Assembly: GCA_030426665.1 (NCBI GenBank) | Contig: JAUHYD010000002.1 | Location: forward strand, 303,687 to 367,686 | DNA: 64,000 nt | Origin: Bacteroidia bacterium | GTDB taxonomy: Bacteria; Bacteroidota; Bacteroidia; Chitinophagales; Chitinophagaceae | Direction of reading: 5' to 3' | Shown here: positions 28,805 through 39,125 of the stretch, piece by piece | Layout of the letters: every line of letters begins with the position of its first letter | Numbering within the stretch: position 1 is the stretch's first letter | Notes under the pieces: generated by a model | Told to the model about the DNA's origin: nothing | Databases searched by the model: none | What the model saw: the letters and a program-made list of their open reading frames with translations, nothing else | Program-made: the position numbers and the translations under genes

Positions 28805-31093
28805 ATGAGTCACCTTCCACCTCTGATTTCAGATCTCGGGCTAATTATGGGAGCCGCCGCTGTCGTCACGCTTGTCTTTAAGCGAATGAAACAGCCGATG
28901 GTTTTGGGGTATATATTGGCTGGTATTTTGGTAGGTCCCCACTTTCCATTGTTTCCTAGTGTTGCGGACACTGAGAGCGTCGAGGTGTGGGCGCAGATAG
29001 GGGTCATAGTGCTACTCTTTTGTCTCGGGTTGGAGTTTAGTTTCAAGAAGTTAGTCAGGGTGGGGGGCACGGCTTCCATCACTGCCGTTACCGAAGTCGG
29101 CGCCATGCTTTTGGTGGGTTTTGGTATTGGGCAGCTGTTAAACTGGTCGCTTACTGATAGCCTGTTTTTAGGAGCAATGTTATCTATATCATCTACAACC
29201 ATTATCATCAGAGCCTTTGAAGAAGCCGGAGTAAAGGAAAAGAAGTTTGCGGGCTTAGTTTTCGGAGTGCTGGTAGTACAAGACCTGGTTGCCATCTTGA
29301 TGCTTGTATTGCTGCCTACACTTGCCCTAAGTAGCCGTTTGTCAGGAGCGGCGTTGTTGTTTCCTGTAGGTAAACTGGCTTTCTTTCTGGTGTTGTGGTT
29401 TTTATCAGGCATTTTTTTTCTGCCAACTATTCTGCGTAAGGCCGGCAAGTTCATGAACGATGAGATGTTGCTTATTACGTCTTTGGCTCTTTGTTTTATC
29501 ATGGTGATGCTTGCATCAGGTGCAGGATTTTCGCCGGCATTGGGAGCATTCATTATGGGGTCTATATTGGCGGAAACTCGCGTAGGGAGGAAGATAGAAC
29601 ACCTTACATTGCCCATTAAGGAGATGTTCGGAGCTGTGTTTTTTGTTTCAGTGGGTATGATTATCGACCCCTCTATTATCCCAAAGTATTGGTCAGAGAT
29701 TTTGCTGATAACCGGTGCGGTACTAATCGGGCAGCCATTAAGCTCTATGGTGGGTGCGCTTTTATCTCGTCAACCGCTCAAGACTTCTGTTCAGGCAGGG
29801 TTTAGCCTCTCTCAGATAGGGGAGTTTTCATTTATTATTGCCACTATGGGCCTGACACTTGGCGTTACCGGTTCTTTTCTCTATCCGATAGCCGTTGCCG
29901 TTTCTGCGCTTACAACATTTACGACACCTTATATGATTAAGCTGTCAGGCCCGTTTTATCGATGGCTTAGCAACACATTGCCTCCTGCCTGGGTGAGGGC
30001 GATTGACAAATATAGCCATGATGGACAAAAGGTAAAACCGACAAGTGATTGGAATAGATTCTTGACAGCTTACTTGATACAGACTATTGTTTATACTATT
30101 CTAATCATCGGCATCACGCTAGTTGTATCTCATATAGTATTGCCTGCATTAGGAGAACATGGTAACACCCCTTACATGAGGATGGCGGCTGCAATAGTTA
30201 CCATCTTGCTAATTGCACCATTTCTGTGGGCGTTGGCTATTCGTAAAATTCAACCAGGTGTCGCCTCTCGGTTGTGGAAGAACCGTTATTTCCGTGGGCC
30301 GATGATTGTAATGCAGTTGATAAGACTGTTTATAGCAACGATTATTTTAGGCTTCCTGGTGCACAATATTGTATCTTACAGATGGGCATTGGCTATGCTT
30401 ATTGTAGGCATCGTTCTTTTGTTGTTTCAGCATAAAAGGTTGCGACTTGTGCATGCATGGGTAGAACGACGGTTTATGTCCAACCTCAACGAAAAGGAAC
30501 AATTAGATAAAAAAGAGCGGGGTGACCATCTGACTCCCTGGGATGCGCACATTACCAGTTTTAGGGTGTCTCCCGGTTTTAAAGGTGTTGGGCTTACTCT
30601 ATTGGAGTTGCAGCTGCGTGAAAAGCATGGCGTTAACATAGCTATGATAAAGCGCGGAGAATCAACGATTCAGGCACCCGTGCAACAGGAGCGGATCTAC
30701 CCCGAGGATACGCTTTTTGTTATCGGTACGGATGACCAGGTTATCGCATTCAAAAGTTATCTCGAAGAGTTGAGCCCTGCACATACGAAGGATATTTTGC
30801 CCGAGGACGAACTGACGTTGCAACGACTGGAGATTGCTAATTATTCCCCATTGATTGGAAGTAGCATTAAAGAGTCGAAAATACGGGAACTTACAAAGGG
30901 CTTAATTGTGGGGATTGAACGGGGAGAGGAGCGAATTTTGAACCCTGATTCATCTGTCGTGTTACAGGCAAATGATTTGTTATGGATTGTTGGAAACACA
31001 AAAAGGGTAAGAGTTTTACAAAAAAACATGTCAAAATTCTCAGAGAAGATAGATACCACATATCTTGCAGAGCACTTGATTGAAAAAAAATAA
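28805..31093 (+). CDS. KefB-type monovalent cation:proton antiporter with RCK C-terminal domains
   Basis: A 762-residue inner-membrane protein. Residues about 8-385 form a CPA2 exchanger domain (MKQPMVLGYILAGILVGPH, FCLGLEFSFKKL, AMLSISSTTIIIRAFEE, GVLVVQDLVAIL). A second hydrophobic block spans about 420-550. Two regulator-of-K-conductance C-terminal (TrkA-C) domains follow at about 580-655 and 670-750, each ending in the typical DTLFVIG or DLLWIVGN. No RCK N-terminal nucleotide-binding domain is visible. The likely role is K+ or Na+ efflux against protons. The lipoprotein gene follows 11 nt later. Confidence 0.92.
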   Translation: MSHLPPLISDLGLIMGAAAVVTLVFKRMKQPMVLGYILAGILVGPHFPLFPSVADTESVEVWAQIGVIVLLFCLGLEFSFKKLVRVGGTASITAVTEVGAMLLVGFGIGQLLNWSLTDSLFLGAMLSISSTTIIIRAFEEAGVKEKKFAGLVFGVLVVQDLVAILMLVLLPTLALSSRLSGAALLFPVGKLAFFLVLWFLSGIFFLPTILRKAGKFMNDEMLLITSLALCFIMVMLASGAGFSPALGAFIMGSILAETRVGRKIEHLTLPIKEMFGAVFFVSVGMIIDPSIIPKYWSEILLITGAVLIGQPLSSMVGALLSRQPLKTSVQAGFSLSQIGEFSFIIATMGLTLGVTGSFLYPIAVAVSALTTFTTPYMIKLSGPFYRWLSNTLPPAWVRAIDKYSHDGQKVKPTSDWNRFLTAYLIQTIVYTILIIGITLVVSHIVLPALGEHGNTPYMRMAAAIVTILLIAPFLWALAIRKIQPGVASRLWKNRYFRGPMIVMQLIRLFIATIILGFLVHNIVSYRWALAMLIVGIVLLLFQHKRLRLVHAWVERRFMSNLNEKEQLDKKERGDHLTPWDAHITSFRVSPGFKGVGLTLLELQLREKHGVNIAMIKRGESTIQAPVQQERIYPEDTLFVIGTDDQVIAFKSYLEELSPAHTKDILPEDELTLQRLEIANYSPLIGSSIKESKIRELTKGLIVGIERGEERILNPDSSVVLQANDLLWIVGNTKRVRVLQKNMSKFSEKIDTTYLAEHLIEKK

Positions 31094-31104
31094 AAATATA
31101 TTAT

Positions 31105-31677
31105 ATGAGTTTTATTTCGAAGTTAAAGACAGTTGTAACAGGTTTAGTTGTTTTGGTGGCAGTAGTTGGGTGTCAACATAGAATGGCACCAACATCCACT
31201 TATTCTGGTAGTTATAATGCTAGTGATAATTCGACCGATTATGAGGTGCTCCCTTATGGCAAGGTTACTATGCCCGGAAAGTGGATAGCAGGGATGTACA
31301 ATAAGACTAGTCGTAAACAGGTTTTTTATCGCGATGATACTACCACGTTAACCGTAGTTATTGCACCTTGCGCAAGCAGCCCTTTTAGTAAAGATGGAAT
31401 GACCGGATATGAGTTTGTCCGGAATTATTACAAAGTAGAAGCGCAATATCAGACTGAGTTCTTTGAGCAGACACCCAAATTATTGGTGGAAGATAAGGAG
31501 AACCGATATATGCTGTGGATGGTTCATTCGGATGGTATTGACCAGTACTTTTTGTGCGGCGTTAAAGATTGTTCCTGCGATGAGTGTACATATCGTAGTT
31601 TCAACCTTAAGAACAGAAGACTATCAGAAGCGCAATCAAAAAAGCTGCTCCAGGACATTTTTCTTGGAGAAAAATAG
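31105..31677 (+). CDS. hypothetical lipoprotein
   Basis: A 190-residue protein I do not recognise. The signal peptide ends in a lipobox VAVVGC with Cys23 as lipidation site, so it should be membrane-anchored outside the cytoplasm. The mature part is compact, with a Cys cluster near the C-terminus (CGVKDCSCDECTY). It starts 11 nt after the antiporter gene and is probably co-transcribed, but no functional link is visible. Confidence 0.75.
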   Translation: MSFISKLKTVVTGLVVLVAVVGCQHRMAPTSTYSGSYNASDNSTDYEVLPYGKVTMPGKWIAGMYNKTSRKQVFYRDDTTTLTVVIAPCASSPFSKDGMTGYEFVRNYYKVEAQYQTEFFEQTPKLLVEDKENRYMLWMVHSDGIDQYFLCGVKDCSCDECTYRSFNLKNRRLSEAQSKKLLQDIFLGEK

Positions 31678-31756
31678 TTTGTAATCACATGTCGGCAATT
31701 AGTTCGCAATCCTAATATATGGTTATTGTGATTATGTGTTAAAGAAAAATTCGCTG

Positions 31757-31764
31757 TACCTTTG
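31757..31764 (+). promoter_or_regulatory. Bacteroidota -7 promoter box (TACCTTTG) for def
   Basis: TACCTTTGCA matches the consensus and the rpmB promoter. It lies 86 nt upstream of def. Confidence 0.55.
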
Positions 31765-31850
31765 CACCTTTAAATTTGTCCACGGCATAATTCCGGTCTT
31801 TTCGGGTATTTACTGTAGGGCACTTGTTTAATTCTATATTCAGCAGATAA

Positions 31851-32429
31851 ATGATATTACCGATAGTAGCGTATGGTAGCCCCATGTTGCGCAAGGTTTG
31901 TGACGACATTACACCGGATTACGGTGATTTGAAAAAGTTGCTCGACGACATGTGGGAAACATTGTATAATAGTAATGGAGTGGGGCTTGCTGCGCCGCAA
32001 ATAAACAAACCTATCCGTTTGTTTCTGGTAGATACAGTGCAGATTGTCGCCGACTTTAATGAAGAAGATAAGAAAGAGTACCCCAACGAAGAGCCAATAA
32101 AGCAGGTTTTTATCAACGCCCGGAAGATAGAAGATACCGGTGATATGTGGACTTACAATGAAGGTTGTCTAAGCATACCTAAGGTGCGGGAGGATATTCG
32201 CAGACAACAAAAAGTGCGAATAGCCTATATGGATGAAAACTTCAAAGAGCATGAGGCTGTTTTTCATGGCATAACCGCCAGAGTTATTCAGCATGAGTAT
32301 GACCATATAGAAGGTAAACTTTTCATCGACTACCTGTCTCCACTCAAAAAACGTTTAGCCAAAAAGAAACTCGACGACATTTCGAAAGGGAAAGTTCGTA
32401 CCGACTACAGAATGTTATTCAGCAAGTAA
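31851..32429 (+). CDS. def: peptide deformylase
   Basis: A 192-residue metalloenzyme removing the N-formyl group from nascent proteins. The three family motifs are present: GVGLAAPQ (43-50), EGCLSIP (104-110, Cys106) and HEYDH (148-152). The protein is cytoplasmic. The promoter box at 31757 and the terminator at 32448 make it a single-gene unit. Confidence 0.97.
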   Translation: MILPIVAYGSPMLRKVCDDITPDYGDLKKLLDDMWETLYNSNGVGLAAPQINKPIRLFLVDTVQIVADFNEEDKKEYPNEEPIKQVFINARKIEDTGDMWTYNEGCLSIPKVREDIRRQQKVRIAYMDENFKEHEAVFHGITARVIQHEYDHIEGKLFIDYLSPLKKRLAKKKLDDISKGKVRTDYRMLFSK

Positions 32430-32447
32430 TAGCATTGGGATTATAAC

Positions 32448-32484
32448 TGAAATGGGTTTTCCTTATTCGGGAAAACCCATTTCA
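32448..32484. terminator. bidirectional hairpin terminator
   Basis: A perfect 15-bp stem TGAAATGGGTTTTCC pairs with 32470-32484 around a 7-nt loop, between convergent def and the large NHL protein gene. Confidence 0.8.
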
Positions 32485-32524
32485 TACATTGGTCACAATT
32501 ATGGGGCAATTGCGTTCGTATCGC

Positions 32525-35500
32525 CTACCATTTCACGAATTTACGTACCACTTTTCCGGAGTGCCCGGAGCAAGAAATATAGTACACACCAGCCGGTAGT
32601 CCGGCAATATTGATACTGTTTGTTGGGCCAGTTATCTCCCGCTGTAATACTTGTTGTCCGACTGTATTTGTAATAGTTAGAGAAGAGAATAGGGCTCCAT
32701 TTGTCTTTAACATAATTACGTTCTCAGCCGGGTTAGGGTATAGCAACACTTCCTGACTGGTATGGTTGTAGACAACATTTGGTTCCGGACACCCTTTGAG
32801 GTTCTGAACTGTGTTAGTCATAACAACATCGTTGTAGTCAAAGTAAATCCCTACACGGCTATAAACAGAAGCCCCTGTTGGCATGCCGGGTTTCAAGTCT
32901 GCAGTGTATATGAAAGCCCCGTCGTTCAATCCATGCCATGAGCTATCTAATAGTTTAATATTAGGGAAATCAAACTTCACGATGTTGTAGCCTCCGTCTG
33001 TATATGGGTATATATTCATAACCTCGGCAGATGACATTACCACTTTCACACTACTGGGGTCTATATACTCCGATAGTGTGTCAAGCACATATACATTGTG
33101 CGCTGTATCATTTCCTGTATTCTCGAAATGAACGGTAAATCGGAAATGTCTGTTCGTGTCGAAACAGCCCGCAGGCGCTACTTCAATGAGGTTGGGGTCG
33201 CAAGACGCCTTTACAGTATCAATCCGGATAATGTGGTTATTTGTTGTATCGCAATCTGTACCTGTCGTGGGAGTTATTATTATTTCTTCCACTACAGTGT
33301 CTCCCGCTGTCAGTAACGATGACCACGAAGCCCAACCAACAAAGTACATATCAGTTTGCGGAGTTCTGGCGGAGACTGCCGGTATTGTCCATGTCAGGGT
33401 AGGATAGACCCAGGATGACGGTGGGAGACGCCAACTTGCGTGATCGCTGTACTTAAAGCTGTATTTTAGTGTTACCGTTGCATCTGATGCTACACAATAA
33501 TTGTTGCGAAGGTAAATGTGCCCCCATTGGTCATGTCGGCCGGTTACAGGTACAACAACATTTGCTTCAAGGTCTGACAAACTACCGGAGCCGCAACTAA
33601 GTCCAAAGAGTTGTGTTGAATAGCTGCCGGATGTAGTGGTTATTGTCGTCGTAATTACTCCCGAAGCAGGGCAGGTGGCCACCCGGCTTGCAGACACAAC
33701 TTTGAATGTGTAAACAGTGCCGGTCGGTCCGAATGCCTTATAGTACATTCCGCTTGTTATGGAATAACTGCCTACCATCACGCCATTAGAATCCACTTGT
33801 AACGTAACCGGGATAGAGTTGTAGGGCTCGCTACTGCCCTGTGAGCAGTTGTTATCTAAGTCAATAAATAATTTTATCGGTATTGTGTTGCATTGCCTAT
33901 GTTCATAGCTGCGTACAATGGAATCTTGTGGTATGTTGTTATAGTATAAAATGCGCTTTATCGAATAATTTCCCGCGGCCCGGTAGGGGTGGGTCGAATT
34001 AAGTTCCGAAGTCCAACCGGCAACGGAAAGGGACAACGAATCTTTTGTTCCGTCACCATAGAATGATTTTACGCGTAACAAAGGGGACACCCCATCTGTT
34101 TTAATAAAGAAGTTTGCCGACCCACAAGAACTCCCGGCTGCTGTTTCAATGCTATCCGCAATGATGTGGTACGGGTATGCTACAAATACAGGAGCGCTGA
34201 TTGCAGAGTCGCCGCTTGCAGAGCAATTCACTTCGCAACTATAATAGTAAGCACCTGTGGGAGAGTGTGTGTAAGGAACGGTAGTGGCTCCCGGTATATT
34301 TGTCCAACCAGAGGTTCCGGTAAAAGAACGTTTCCACTGATACTGAAGACCCGAAGCAGATACACTTCCCGAGAGGTCTAACGTAAGGCTGCAGGCACTG
34401 CAAATGGTTGTGCTGGCTGTTGCCGTCCCCGCAACAGGAGTTCCGAAACAGATACACGAAGGAGAATATGTGATTTTAAAGCCTTCCGTATAGTGGGTTG
34501 TCCCGGCTGATGTGCAGGTAGCAGCGAATCTATAGTAAGTCGTTGCAGAAAGGCCTGAAAATGAGTAGGTGGCGGCAGTAGCCCCTGATATATCGCTCCA
34601 AGTTGTGCTGTCCGGCGAGGACTGCCATTGTAAAGTGATGCCTGTAGCGGTGTAGCCCGTGTCAGTAAGGATTACCGTTGTGGTGGTACACGCGGAAGGC
34701 GTATTGGGATAAGCCGTTCCGGCACTAAAGAGGCAAGGGCATATTGGTGTGTAGCTGATTTTTACTCCGGCTGAAAAAGCTGATATACCGCTTGAAGTGC
34801 AACTTGTTTTGCAACGAAAGTACTTGGTGCTGGTCAGCCCGGTAAATGAATAGGTAGTTGCTGTTGCTCCTGACACCGAAGTCCAGGTCACGCTGTCTGG
34901 GGATTGTTGCCATTGGTATGTTACCCCACCACCCATCGATACGCCGGGAAGGTTTATCGTAATGGCAGTGGTCGTACATGCAGAGGTCGTATTAGGGTCC
35001 GGGGTTCCTGAGGATGGCGTTCCCGAACATGCAAAAGATACAATCGGGGTATACGAGAACTTACGTACCGTTGCTCCGTAATTTGAGTAGTAAATATCCC
35101 CTCTGATGGGGTCTACATATATCAGGTATGCGCGAGCGAGGGCAGTCAGTGCCGGTACTCCATCGGCCGAACTACCTCCTCCGGACAAGACACCCGCGAT
35201 AGTGTTGATTATGCCTGTAGATACGTCTACTCTTCTGATTGCCCTGTGCCAATCGGCAATAAATAGATTCCCTGCACCGTCAACCCCACAATTATGAAAA
35301 TCTGAGAAAGCTTCGCTAGTTGCGGGGACGCCGTCTGCAGAGGAGGAGCCGCCACCGGCAACAGTATATATAAGGCCTGTCACTGCATCTATCTTTCTGA
35401 CTTTATTCCCACCAAAATCTATTATATAAAGGTTCCCGGCTCCATCCATGATGATGCTTTTTGCGGAGCCACTCAAACGGGCATTGGTTGCAGGTACGCC

Positions 35501-36106
35501 ATCTGCAGTTGATAAGCCTCCTCCTGCGACAGTCGATATTATTCCGGTTGTAGCATCCACTTTTCGTACCCGATTATCAGAGCCGGTATAGATATTGCCT
35601 GATGGGTCAACAAATACACATTGTGGGTTAACAGAGGCACTGGTTGCGGGTACTCCATCTGCGGTACTACTGCCACCTCCTGCCACTGTCGTTATAATCC
35701 CTGTTGTTGCATCCACTTTTCGAATGCGATCGTTTCCGTCATCTGCAATAAAAATATTTCCGGCTGCATCTACCCATATTCCTCTTATGCTACTGAGCTG
35801 AGCGCTAATTGCGGGACCTCCGTCCCCGGAACTGCCGACAACGCCGGTTCCTGCTACGGTATGAACAAGACCGGTAGTGGCATCTACCTTCCTTACTTTA
35901 TATCCCGAAAATTCACCGTAATAGAGATTTCCTGACGCATCAACCGCTACACCGGAGGAGGTATAGATTCGTGCACTAGTGGCAGGTATGCCCTCAGCTG
36001 ACGAAGTCCCGCCACCGGCTACAGTATATATTGCTCCGGCCTGTCCGAATGCAAAACATGAATAGAATAGTGCGAGTACTGCTAATAGGGTGGTGTGTTT
36101 TTTCAT
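32525..36106 (-). CDS. large secreted NHL-repeat protein with T9SS sorting domain
   Basis: A 1,193-residue exported protein. After a signal peptide ending SCFAFGQ (1-22), residues about 25-360 contain six or so NHL-type repeats with the recurring GVPATSA and VRKVDATTGIISTVAGGG units, likely a beta-propeller. Three repeated Ig-like modules follow (about 365-650; each with YQWQQSPDSVTW or related and ATTYSFTGL). A DUF11-like module (FTVHFENTGNDTAHNVYVLDT) precedes a C-terminal T9SS domain (LLYPNPAENVIM ... LPAGVYYISCSG). It should be a cell-surface or secreted protein. Ligand unknown. Confidence 0.92.
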   Translation of the reverse strand: MKKHTTLLAVLALFYSCFAFGQAGAIYTVAGGGTSSAEGIPATSARIYTSSGVAVDASGNLYYGEFSGYKVRKVDATTGLVHTVAGTGVVGSSGDGGPAISAQLSSIRGIWVDAAGNIFIADDGNDRIRKVDATTGIITTVAGGGSSTADGVPATSASVNPQCVFVDPSGNIYTGSDNRVRKVDATTGIISTVAGGGLSTADGVPATNARLSGSAKSIIMDGAGNLYIIDFGGNKVRKIDAVTGLIYTVAGGGSSSADGVPATSEAFSDFHNCGVDGAGNLFIADWHRAIRRVDVSTGIINTIAGVLSGGGSSADGVPALTALARAYLIYVDPIRGDIYYSNYGATVRKFSYTPIVSFACSGTPSSGTPDPNTTSACTTTAITINLPGVSMGGGVTYQWQQSPDSVTWTSVSGATATTYSFTGLTSTKYFRCKTSCTSSGISAFSAGVKISYTPICPCLFSAGTAYPNTPSACTTTTVILTDTGYTATGITLQWQSSPDSTTWSDISGATAATYSFSGLSATTYYRFAATCTSAGTTHYTEGFKITYSPSCICFGTPVAGTATASTTICSACSLTLDLSGSVSASGLQYQWKRSFTGTSGWTNIPGATTVPYTHSPTGAYYYSCEVNCSASGDSAISAPVFVAYPYHIIADSIETAAGSSCGSANFFIKTDGVSPLLRVKSFYGDGTKDSLSLSVAGWTSELNSTHPYRAAGNYSIKRILYYNNIPQDSIVRSYEHRQCNTIPIKLFIDLDNNCSQGSSEPYNSIPVTLQVDSNGVMVGSYSITSGMYYKAFGPTGTVYTFKVVSASRVATCPASGVITTTITTTSGSYSTQLFGLSCGSGSLSDLEANVVVPVTGRHDQWGHIYLRNNYCVASDATVTLKYSFKYSDHASWRLPPSSWVYPTLTWTIPAVSARTPQTDMYFVGWASWSSLLTAGDTVVEEIIITPTTGTDCDTTNNHIIRIDTVKASCDPNLIEVAPAGCFDTNRHFRFTVHFENTGNDTAHNVYVLDTLSEYIDPSSVKVVMSSAEVMNIYPYTDGGYNIVKFDFPNIKLLDSSWHGLNDGAFIYTADLKPGMPTGASVYSRVGIYFDYNDVVMTNTVQNLKGCPEPNVVYNHTSQEVLLYPNPAENVIMLKTNGALFSSLTITNTVGQQVLQREITGPTNSINIAGLPAGVYYISCSGHSGKVVRKFVKW

Positions 36107-36398
36107 AACGAAACCTTGTAGTAAAGTGGACAGAATGGTAATATGTAAATATAAATTTATTTACACTAATACAATATTACGATTTTATTCTCAATCGGGA
36201 ATTAGGAATAAATACCACTTTCTTGTGAGCTTTGGCTCTGTTCAGGCACTTAAACACACCTGGCGGCTACCATAATGTAGTTCAACGCTGCGTCAACAGC
36301 ATCATTTTATAATGTATTAAGGTAGCCTGAGAGACCCAACAATCTGCTACTACATGCTAAGATGATGTAGATATTTAGATACAGATTTTGGTTATAAA
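36107..36398. other. 292-bp gap between two NHL protein genes
   Basis: An AT-rich stretch between two same-strand genes. I found no gene, no strong hairpin and no exact TAnnTTTG box. Confidence 0.4.
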
Positions 36399-37754
36399 TT
36401 ATTCAATTACTAGTTTTTCTGTAAAATTTATACTTGAGGAAACTACTTTTAGTAAGTAATTGCCCGTTGGTAAATTGTTGAGGTACACCGTTTTGTTCTT
36501 GCCGGACGGAGCAACAGATTGCACAAGCGCAATTCGTCCGAGCATATCTGTTACAGTAAACGTAGCAATTTCATCGTCTGGCAACCCGGTAATGGTAATG
36601 TGGCCGTTTGACGGGTTAGGGAAGATGTTGATAGACGAACTGGTCAAGCTGCCGACAGAAGATGGAGTAGAAGAAATTACTCTGATAACATTATTACTGT
36701 TGTCGGCTATGTAAACTCTTCCCCAGCCATCAGGATATATACAAGTGGGTGCTGCCAACTTAGCTGCCGTAGCCATGCCACCATCGCCGCTATATCCGTT
36801 AGTAGATGTACCTGCAACACGACTAATTAATCCCGAAGTGTTTACTACTCTTATATTATAGTTGCCCTGATCTGCTATGTACATGTTTCCTCCATTGTCG
36901 ATAGCTACACTTGTCGGATATTTCATAGTAGCAGCCGTAGCTTGCCCGCCATCACCACTATTGCCCTCCATTCCATTACCAACAATGGTAGATATTGTAC
37001 CTGTAGCGGCATCAACCTTGCGAATTACATTGTTAAACAGGTCTGCGATATACAAATTGCCAGATGCGTCAATTGCTACATCCGAAGGGTTGTTAAGCAT
37101 TGCGATTGTAGCTGCGCCACCATTTCCACTATATCCCGCAGAACCATTTCCCGCAACAGTACTTACAATTCGTGTGCCGTTTGCAACCATTCTTATCGCA
37201 TGGTTGCCGGCATCAGCTATGTATAGATTACCGCTTGCGTCAAGAGCAATACCCTGAGGCGCATTGAAGTTTGCATACTTTGCTGTGTCTGCATCTCCGG
37301 TATATCCCGAAGTGCCATTGCCGGCATAGGTACTGATAATACCTGATGGGGACACCATACGAATAACGTTGTTGCCAACATCAGATATGTATATATTGCC
37401 TCCGGCATCTGTTGCCAGAAATTCCGGCATGTTTAGTGTCGCCATATTTGCGTTACCACCATCGCCTGAATAACCGGGTACGTTTGTCCCCGCAAATGTC
37501 GAAATCACACCTGCAGTATTTACCCTTCTTACAACGTTGTTTCCTTTGTCTGCTATATACATATTACCTGCACCATCTATAACTACTCCTGTACAGCTAT
37601 TCAGTTGTGCGTCTTTAGCTTGTCCGCCATCGCCACTGTAGCCGGCACCTGCACCGTTACCTGCAAAGGTGGAGATGTATTGCGCGTTTACAGAGAAAGA
37701 ACTGAAAACAGTAATCAGCAGTAATAAAACAAAATTGTAATTTCTTAGATTCAT
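36399..37754 (-). CDS. secreted NHL-repeat protein with T9SS sorting domain
   Basis: A 451-residue protein with a signal peptide (1-24), about six NHL repeats of roughly 55 residues (units such as GYSGDGG, VAIDASGNLYIAD, NNVIRKV) at about 27-365, and a T9SS sorting domain from about 375 (NIFPNPSNGHITITGLPDDE ... YLLKVVSSS). The repeats should close into a six-bladed beta-propeller. It resembles the N-terminal propeller of the neighbouring 1,193-residue protein, so the two genes are probably paralogues from a local duplication (inference). Confidence 0.92.
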   Translation of the reverse strand: MNLRNYNFVLLLLITVFSSFSVNAQYISTFAGNGAGAGYSGDGGQAKDAQLNSCTGVVIDGAGNMYIADKGNNVVRRVNTAGVISTFAGTNVPGYSGDGGNANMATLNMPEFLATDAGGNIYISDVGNNVIRMVSPSGIISTYAGNGTSGYTGDADTAKYANFNAPQGIALDASGNLYIADAGNHAIRMVANGTRIVSTVAGNGSAGYSGNGGAATIAMLNNPSDVAIDASGNLYIADLFNNVIRKVDAATGTISTIVGNGMEGNSGDGGQATAATMKYPTSVAIDNGGNMYIADQGNYNIRVVNTSGLISRVAGTSTNGYSGDGGMATAAKLAAPTCIYPDGWGRVYIADNSNNVIRVISSTPSSVGSLTSSSINIFPNPSNGHITITGLPDDEIATFTVTDMLGRIALVQSVAPSGKNKTVYLNNLPTGNYLLKVVSSSINFTEKLVIE

Positions 37755-37896
37755 AAAATATCGGATAAATAAAAATACAGTTCATAAAGATAGAGAATAC
37801 GCCCCTTTCTGCAAGCGTTTTGTCAAATTTTGTTTCCCGGCCGTGTTCATCCGTTTCTGCAATGAAGCTAATGCATGTATTTACATCTGATAAGCC

Positions 37897-37904
37897 TAAC
37901 TTTG
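37897..37904 (+). promoter_or_regulatory. Bacteroidota -7 promoter box (TAACTTTG) for mqnE
   Basis: Exact TAnnTTTG match 26 nt before ATG 37931 and inside the longer open frame from 37820, so it argues for the downstream start. Confidence 0.55.
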
Positions 37905-37930
37905 CAACCGGATATACGTACACGAACTAT

Positions 37931-39088
37931 ATGAGCGAAATGGAACCGAAAACAATGAATCTGAATCAGGTATTCCAAATGTCCGGGATGGACAAAGGCC
38001 TGATGGATATTGCTGAAAAAGTACAGGTAGGGGAGCGAATAACAGAGGCAGAAGGGTTGCTTCTGTTCGAGAAAGGTGAGCTGGGTTTTGTAGGGGCACT
38101 GGCAAATCATATTGCAGAGCAGCTGCACAACAACCGCGTTTACTTCAACCGCAATTTTCATATCGAACCGACTAATGTTTGTGTATTTACCTGCAACTTC
38201 TGTTCTTATTCCCGTCAGTATAAGCATCGCGATGATGGCTGGGAGCTAACCATGGAGCAGATGCTCGACATTGTACGAAAGTATGACGGTCAGCCGGTAA
38301 CAGAGGCGCACATAGTGGGGGGCGTGCACCCTAAAATGAATTTAGAGTTCTTCTGTGAACTCCTTGGCCGCATAAAAGAAATTAGGCCAGACCTGCACTT
38401 GAAGGGTTTTACGGCTGTGGAATTGGAGTATATGTTCCGCAAAGGCAAGGTGTCAATAGAAGAAGGGCTGCGTAAAATGAGAGATGCCGGGCTGCAATCG
38501 TTGCCGGGTGGGGGAGCAGAGATATTTGCACAGGAGGTGCGTGATGTTATTTGCGCCGATAAGGTGGATGGAGCCGGATGGCTGCATATACACGAGACAG
38601 CACACAACTTGGGTATGCACTCCAATGCGACAATGCTTTACGGACATGTGGAAACATTTGCACACAGGGTTGACCACATGAGCCAGCTACGTAGCCTCCA
38701 GGACAAAACAGGAGGTTTTAACTGTTTCATTCCGTTGAAATTCAGGAATGCCAATAACGATATGTCTCATATAAAGGAGTCAACAATTATTGAGGATTTG
38801 CGCCTGTACGCCATTGCACGCATATTTATGGATAATTTCCGCAACCTGAAAGCTTACTGGCCTATGCTGGGCAGACAAACAGCACAGCTAACACTCTCTT
38901 ATGGTGTTAATGATCTGGATGGAACTATCGACGATACAACCAAGATATACTCAATGGCAGGCTCAGAAGAGCAAACCCCGTCATTAAGTACCGAGGAACT
39001 GTGCGACCTTATTTCGTCGGTAGGGAAAATACCTGTGGAGCGCGACACATTGTACAATCATATACATGTTTATGAGGCGGTTCAATAG
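37931..39088 (+). CDS. mqnE: aminofutalosine synthase MqnE
   Basis: A 385-residue radical SAM enzyme of the futalosine route to menaquinone; it joins the chorismate-derived precursor with SAM to give aminofutalosine. The cluster motif is C-x3-C-x2-C at Cys84, 88 and 91, followed by SYSRQYKHRDDGWELT, EAHIVGGVHPKMN and ALPGGGAEIF-like LQSLPGGGAEIF. The frame runs back to 37820, but the promoter box at 37897 and the family's length favour ATG 37931. It is 37 nt upstream of aroQ, which supplies chorismate, the precursor of this route. Confidence 0.93.
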   Translation: MSEMEPKTMNLNQVFQMSGMDKGLMDIAEKVQVGERITEAEGLLLFEKGELGFVGALANHIAEQLHNNRVYFNRNFHIEPTNVCVFTCNFCSYSRQYKHRDDGWELTMEQMLDIVRKYDGQPVTEAHIVGGVHPKMNLEFFCELLGRIKEIRPDLHLKGFTAVELEYMFRKGKVSIEEGLRKMRDAGLQSLPGGGAEIFAQEVRDVICADKVDGAGWLHIHETAHNLGMHSNATMLYGHVETFAHRVDHMSQLRSLQDKTGGFNCFIPLKFRNANNDMSHIKESTIIEDLRLYAIARIFMDNFRNLKAYWPMLGRQTAQLTLSYGVNDLDGTIDDTTKIYSMAGSEEQTPSLSTEELCDLISSVGKIPVERDTLYNHIHVYEAVQ

Positions 39089-39125
39089 TTAATAAATTAA
39101 TCGGTTTTCTAAAAAATAGGTACAG

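Noticed and set aside
37820..37930. N-terminal extension of MqnE
   Set aside because: A TAACTTTG promoter box lies inside it and the family begins near ATG 37931.
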